Assembly (NCBI GenBank): GCA_000226015.1
Contig: JH152696.1
Span: forward strand, 245,520-269,074
Length of the DNA: 23,555 bases
Reading direction: 5' to 3'
Source: Mnemiopsis leidyi
Lineage: Eukaryota; Ctenophora; Tentaculata; Lobata; Bolinopsidae
Part shown: positions 23,484 to 23,555 of the stretch, piece after piece
Layout of the letters: each line of letters opens with the position of its first letter
Numbering within the stretch: the stretch's first letter is position 1
The notes under the pieces: generated by a model
Database searches by the model: none
Seen by the model: only the letters and a program-made list of their open reading frames with translations
What the model was told of the DNA's origin: nothing
Made by a program: the position numbers and the translations under genes

Positions 23484-23555
<72 letters not shown>
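23483..23555. repeat. (AG)n microsatellite to window end
   Basis: More than 30 AG dinucleotides with one 'gg' interruption, running off the right edge. Confidence 0.98.

Noticed and set aside
23368..23555. Plus-strand ATG frame running into the (AG)n repeat as Arg-Glu repeats
   Set aside because: Openness at the end is guaranteed by the dinucleotide repeat. The upstream 40 codons show no domain and the frame leaves the window.

Overview
The window is animal nuclear DNA, most likely from an intron-rich, AT-rich invertebrate. The evidence is GT-AG introns, a many-fingered C2H2 zinc-finger gene, a PHD finger, a tRNA-derived SINE, a probable LINE tail and abundant minisatellites. Nothing visible fixes the species. 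All recognisable genes lie on the minus strand, so read them from right to left.

Almost the whole window (22779 down to 2225) is one gene. I assembled 32 coding exons by hand. Each is bounded by AG/GT and every exon phase matches its neighbour. Joined, they give one open frame of 4878 nt, or 1625 residues. The order is: a Ser/Thr/Pro-rich N-terminus with a small basic nuclear-localisation-like patch; one short helical motif; 32 zinc fingers in a row (residues about 147-1114); a Ser/Thr/Pro-rich linker; more helical motifs; one further C2HC finger; and a helical C-terminus ending in TGA. In total there are 30 C2H2 and 3 C2HC-like fingers. Thirteen fingers are split by introns. The protein is presumably a nuclear DNA- or protein-binding regulator. 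The finger count resembles the ZNF423/ZNF521 (Oaz) type, but I do not claim orthology.

Downstream of it on the same strand (1-301) is the start of a second gene, which encodes a PHD finger and runs off the window. Between the two lie a probable LINE C-terminal remnant (801-940), a 66-bp dispersed repeat with a second copy in intron 1 of the big gene, and a GC-rich foldback element (about 1160-2010).

Many introns hold their own unrelated minisatellite, often touching a splice site. In intron 20 the repeat unit is a copy of the end of exon 20 plus its splice donor. Intron 2 (17047-22017) holds a SINE and a higher-order duplication that has copied the 5' end of the gene, leaving decayed copies of exons 1 and 2. 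Upstream of exon 1 are a GC-richer stretch and an (AG)n microsatellite that reaches the window end.

The most novel-looking signals are: a recurring 15-residue 'xLPPxxVxxLLxxL' helical motif outside the fingers, seen about eight times; the tandem array of decoy splice donors with partial exons; and the duplicated, partly decayed 5' exons.
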